NCBI RefSeq assembly: GCF_014204985.1
Contig: NZ_JACHMP010000001.1
Span: 6,200,001-6,264,000, forward strand
Length of the DNA: 64,000 nt
Source of the DNA: Streptosporangium becharense
GTDB lineage: Bacteria > Actinomycetota > Actinomycetes > Streptosporangiales > Streptosporangiaceae
Direction of reading: 5' to 3'
Position 1 is the stretch's first letter. Each line of letters starts with the position of its first letter. A program made the position numbers and the translations under genes. Below are positions 62,739 to 64,000 of this stretch, piece by piece. A model generated the notes under the pieces. The model saw only the letters and a program-made list of their open reading frames with translations. It was not told where the DNA came from and ran no database searches.

Positions 62739-63695
62739 TCATTCAGGGGAGAGGAGCGCGCGCAGCGTGCCGGGACGGTTGGTGATGATGCCGTCCACCC
62801 GGTAGGAGATCAAGCGGCGCATGGTCGCCGGGTCGTCCACGGTCCAGGCGAGGACGTCCATGCGGTGGCTGTGGACGCGCCGGACGTACTCCGCGGTGAG
62901 GTCCCGGTACGGCGGGTTGATCTGGCTGGCGAACCTCGCCAGTTCCGGCAGTCGCGCGGCGGCCGGAGTGCCGAGCAGGCCGACCGGGACCCGGGGCATG
63001 ACCCGGTGGAACCTGCGCATCGAGTTCCAGTCGAACGACTGCACCACGAGCCGGCCGGGTCGCAGCCACGAGGCGTTGCGCCGCAGCTCGGCGGCGACGC
63101 GGCCCTCGATCCCCGGGTACAGGTGCGGCGCCTTGACCTCCAGGAGCAGGCCGAGCCCGCTGCCGTCCATCGCGCGCAGCGCCTCCCCGAGGGTGGGCAC
63201 CGGTTCGCCCTCGTACTCCGGGGAGAACCACGAACCGGCGTCCAGCCTCCGGATCTCCGCGAGGGTGAGATCGCCGACCCGCCAGGGTGCCCGGTCCGGG
63301 AAGAGCCGTTCGACGTCGGTGGTACGGGCCAGCGTCGTGTCGTGCATCAGGACCAATTTGTGATCCTTCGTCTGCTGGACGTCGAGTTCGAACATGTCGG
63401 CGCGCTGCTCGCGTGCCAGCTCGAAGGCCGCGACGGTGTTCTCCGGGGCATACGCGGACGCCCCGCGGTGAGCGACGTTGAGGACCGCCGGCGGCGCGGC
63501 GAGTCGCAAGGGTGGCGCGGCGAGCCGCGACGGTGCGGCGATTCCCGGAGGCGGCGCGGTGACCCGCGAAGGCGGCGTGGTGATCCGCGAAGGCGGCGCG
63601 GAGGCCGCGGCGGGAGCGGTGGCCGGGGGGATCGTCAGGAGCGTCATCAGGGTCGTCAACGTGGTCGCGAGGATGAGGCCGAGTCGGCGGAACAT
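62739..63695 (-). CDS. Secreted glycerophosphodiester phosphodiesterase (GDPD)
   Basis: 318 residues. MFRRLGLILATTLTTLMTLL is a signal peptide cut near ASA (about residue 33). A Pro/Arg/Ala-rich linker (residues 34-70) coded by an imperfect 24-bp repeat follows. The catalytic domain has HRG (H76, R77), ENT near residue 85, E103 and D105 in MFELDVQ, and H118 in MHD, the complete GDPD set. It frees glycerol 3-phosphate from deacylated phospholipids or teichoic acids outside the cell. GAGGAG precedes ATG 63695. Confidence 0.92.
   Translation of the reverse strand: MFRRLGLILATTLTTLMTLLTIPPATAPAAASAPPSRITTPPSRVTAPPPGIAAPSRLAAPPLRLAAPPAVLNVAHRGASAYAPENTVAAFELAREQRADMFELDVQQTKDHKLVLMHDTTLARTTDVERLFPDRAPWRVGDLTLAEIRRLDAGSWFSPEYEGEPVPTLGEALRAMDGSGLGLLLEVKAPHLYPGIEGRVAAELRRNASWLRPGRLVVQSFDWNSMRRFHRVMPRVPVGLLGTPAAARLPELARFASQINPPYRDLTAEYVRRVHSHRMDVLAWTVDDPATMRRLISYRVDGIITNRPGTLRALLSPE
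63485..63605 (-). repeat. Imperfect 24-bp coding repeat in the GDPD linker
   Basis: Repeats of the form GGCGGCGCGGCGAGYCGC run through the linker codons and yield the PPSR/APP-rich stretch after the signal peptide. Confidence 0.75.
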
Positions 63696-63865
63696 GGGTC
63701 TCCTCGGATCTGGGAGGCACCTGCGATCCGAAGCTGACATCCCTTCGCGACATCGCGTTGATGAATGAGTAACCCGTCGATGCCGGACAGGTGAGCATCA
63801 CGCTGCCGTCGCGGAGATTTGGGCCTTGTGCGGTCGACGGTCACGACCTAACGTCACGTTTTATG

Positions 63866-63882
63866 TTAGGAAACTTTCCTAA
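63866..63882. promoter_or_regulatory. Perfect 17-bp palindrome, ROK/NagC-like operator
   Basis: TTAGGAAACTTTCCTAA is a perfect palindrome about a central C. It recalls operators of ROK-family sugar regulators (TTAG...CTAA with A/T tracts). An extra half-site pair, CCTAAC at 63847-63852 and GTTAGG at 63865-63870, overlaps it. It ends 43 nt before the start of the exported protein at the right edge and is upstream of the divergent GDPD gene. Confidence 0.6.
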
Positions 63883-63925
63883 TAAGCGCCTGACGTGACC
63901 CCCTTATCCCCCGCAAGGAGCGATG

Positions 63926-64000
63926 ATGCGGCGCACCACCCCAGCCCTGATACTGACCGGGCTGTTGACCCTGCTGCTCGCCCTGCTCGTCCCGTCGGCG
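63926..64000 (+). CDS. N-terminus of an exported protein, cut by the window end
   Basis: 25 codons are visible: MRRTTPALILTGLLTLLLAL and a further LVPSA, a typical Sec signal peptide. AAGGAG lies 5 nt before ATG 63926; ATG 63923 is too close to it. The palindrome upstream suggests a sugar-controlled secreted enzyme, but the product cannot be named. Confidence 0.75.
   Translation, partial: MRRTTPALILTGLLTLLLALLVPSA

Overview
This is chromosomal DNA of a high-GC actinobacterium. Nearly every codon ends in G or C, GTG and TTG starts are common, and the markers include WhiB, a BTAD (AfsR/SARP-like) regulator, PucR, a PASTA-less Ser/Thr kinase and an actinobacterial stand-alone family-A DNA polymerase. 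The gene content would suit a filamentous member of the Streptosporangiales, but that assignment is inference. No rRNA, tRNA or CRISPR array was seen.

Left part (1-12.4 kb): rsgA behind a tiny leader ORF, a WhiB-like regulator, and a sucrase/ferredoxin-like gene with a near-consensus DtxR/IdeR iron box. Then comes a glpD-tetR pair divergent from an AGPS-like FAD oxidase, an arrangement like the M. tuberculosis Rv2249c-Rv2251 locus. A metallophosphoesterase, the family-A polymerase and the Ser/Thr kinase follow.

Purine/nucleobase block (12.6-23.9 kb): three leftward genes (DUF1116, FdrA, DUF2877; the AllG/AllF/AllH oxamate carbamoyltransferase type) diverge from a PucR regulator. A small S4 RNA-binding protein, an NCS2 permease and the three subunits of a xanthine-dehydrogenase-type molybdoenzyme follow. 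Together they look like a PucR-controlled module for taking up and oxidising nucleobases and processing carbamoyl-transfer products.

Cell-surface and respiration block (24-43 kb): a 2159-residue secreted HAF-repeat/lipase/PKD protein, a 1134-residue BTAD-ATPase regulator, and cydAB preceded by three 15-bp-spaced CTAC-N5-GTAG dyads. After these lie a small secreted protein, a lipoprotein polysaccharide deacetylase, a GC-rich minisatellite, a fatty-acid desaturase, a CoxG-like protein and an unrecognised gene.

Accessory region (43.4-54.6 kb): a 2527-residue secreted RHS/YD-repeat protein. Its GC-poor C-terminal tip carries lytic-transglycosylase-like motifs, and it is followed at once by a GC-poor lipoprotein gene, the expected layout of a peptidoglycan-targeting polymorphic toxin and an exported immunity lipoprotein. 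Next come an ISAs1-like transposase fragment, an IS630-family element with clear terminal inverted repeats and a twice-shifted transposase, and a TPR protein that may be the tail of a truncated XRE regulator.

Right part (54.8-64 kb): GNAT acetyltransferase, DsbA/FrnE-like oxidoreductase, orphan XRE regulator, thymidine kinase, a small membrane protein, a hyuA-hyuB hydantoinase/oxoprolinase pair with coding minisatellites, a secreted glycerophosphodiester phosphodiesterase, and the start of an exported protein behind a perfect palindromic operator.
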